In this document: piece after piece, positions 62,048-62,106 of the stretch
How positions within the stretch are numbered: the stretch's first letter is position 1
Layout of the letters: every line of letters begins with the position of its first letter
DNA from: Oehlia diaphana
Taxonomy: Eukaryota > Glomeromycota > Glomeromycetes > Glomerales > Glomeraceae
Direction of reading: 5' to 3'
Assembly: GCA_003833135.1 (NCBI GenBank)
Contig: QZLH01000143.1
Location: 55,853-117,958, forward strand
Length of the DNA: 62,106 nt
Position numbers and translations under genes: made by a program
Notes under the pieces: model-generated
What the model was told of the DNA's origin: nothing
The model's database searches: none
The model's input: only the letters and a program-made list of their open reading frames with translations

Positions 62048-62106
62048 CCGCTTAAACGCTTTTTTAGAATTTGCGTTTTGACAAAGCAACTCTACAAGTA
62101 GGGAGA

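Overview
The window reads as a chromosomal piece of an arbuscular mycorrhizal fungus (Glomeromycotina, Rhizophagus-like). It is strongly AT-rich and its genes carry many short GT-AG introns. It encodes conserved fungal housekeeping proteins, tandem TKL-type kinases of the kind expanded in these fungi, and a dense mix of degenerate DNA transposons and satellites. The assignment is inferred from gene families and style; no species marker (rRNA) is present.

Layout. 1-15,000 is accessory sequence: a coiled-coil ORF, several MITEs, a nearly complete Mutator-like transposon (about 5,885-8,502), and three tandem copies of an unusual gene. Each copy joins an AIG1/GIMAP-type GTPase and a coiled coil to a C-terminal Hedgehog-type self-splicing (Hint) domain. 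Copy A (3,932-4,806) is a 5'-truncated remnant, copy B (9,797-11,830) is a full-length pseudogene, and copy C (12,684-14,656) can be spliced from seven exons into an intact 504-residue protein. 15,600-20,200 holds a tandem pair of protein kinases. 21,500-46,900 is gene-dense and conserved. On the minus strand it carries an O-fucosyltransferase-like protein, a MidA/NDUFAF7 methyltransferase, Pol III subunit Rpc25/POLR3H, a 1,646-residue RasGEF and trifunctional folate enzyme Fol1. On the plus strand it carries tRNA-Leu(CAA), a Cdc10-type septin, the Lcb2 subunit of serine palmitoyltransferase, a CFAP300 homologue and SRP54. 46,900-62,106 has no credible host gene. It holds minisatellites, a higher-order satellite inside a hAT-like element, foldback elements, a pogo-like MITE, a small retrocopy and a decayed LINE RNase H region.

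The strongest candidate for something new is the GTPase-Hint fusion. The Gly-Cys junction, the TxxH motif and the terminal Ser-Cys-Tyr of Hedgehog-type Hint domains are all present in copy C. The GTPase may therefore be released, or modified at its new C terminus, by self-processing. Other points worth attention are a cilium-associated gene (CFAP300) in a lineage regarded as non-flagellate, a GC-AG intron on which copy C depends, a Mutator-like element disabled by a single in-frame stop, and two introns of one gene that share the same homopolymer-rich insert.

All intron models were made by eye from splice signals, frame continuity and family conservation; none was tested against transcripts.
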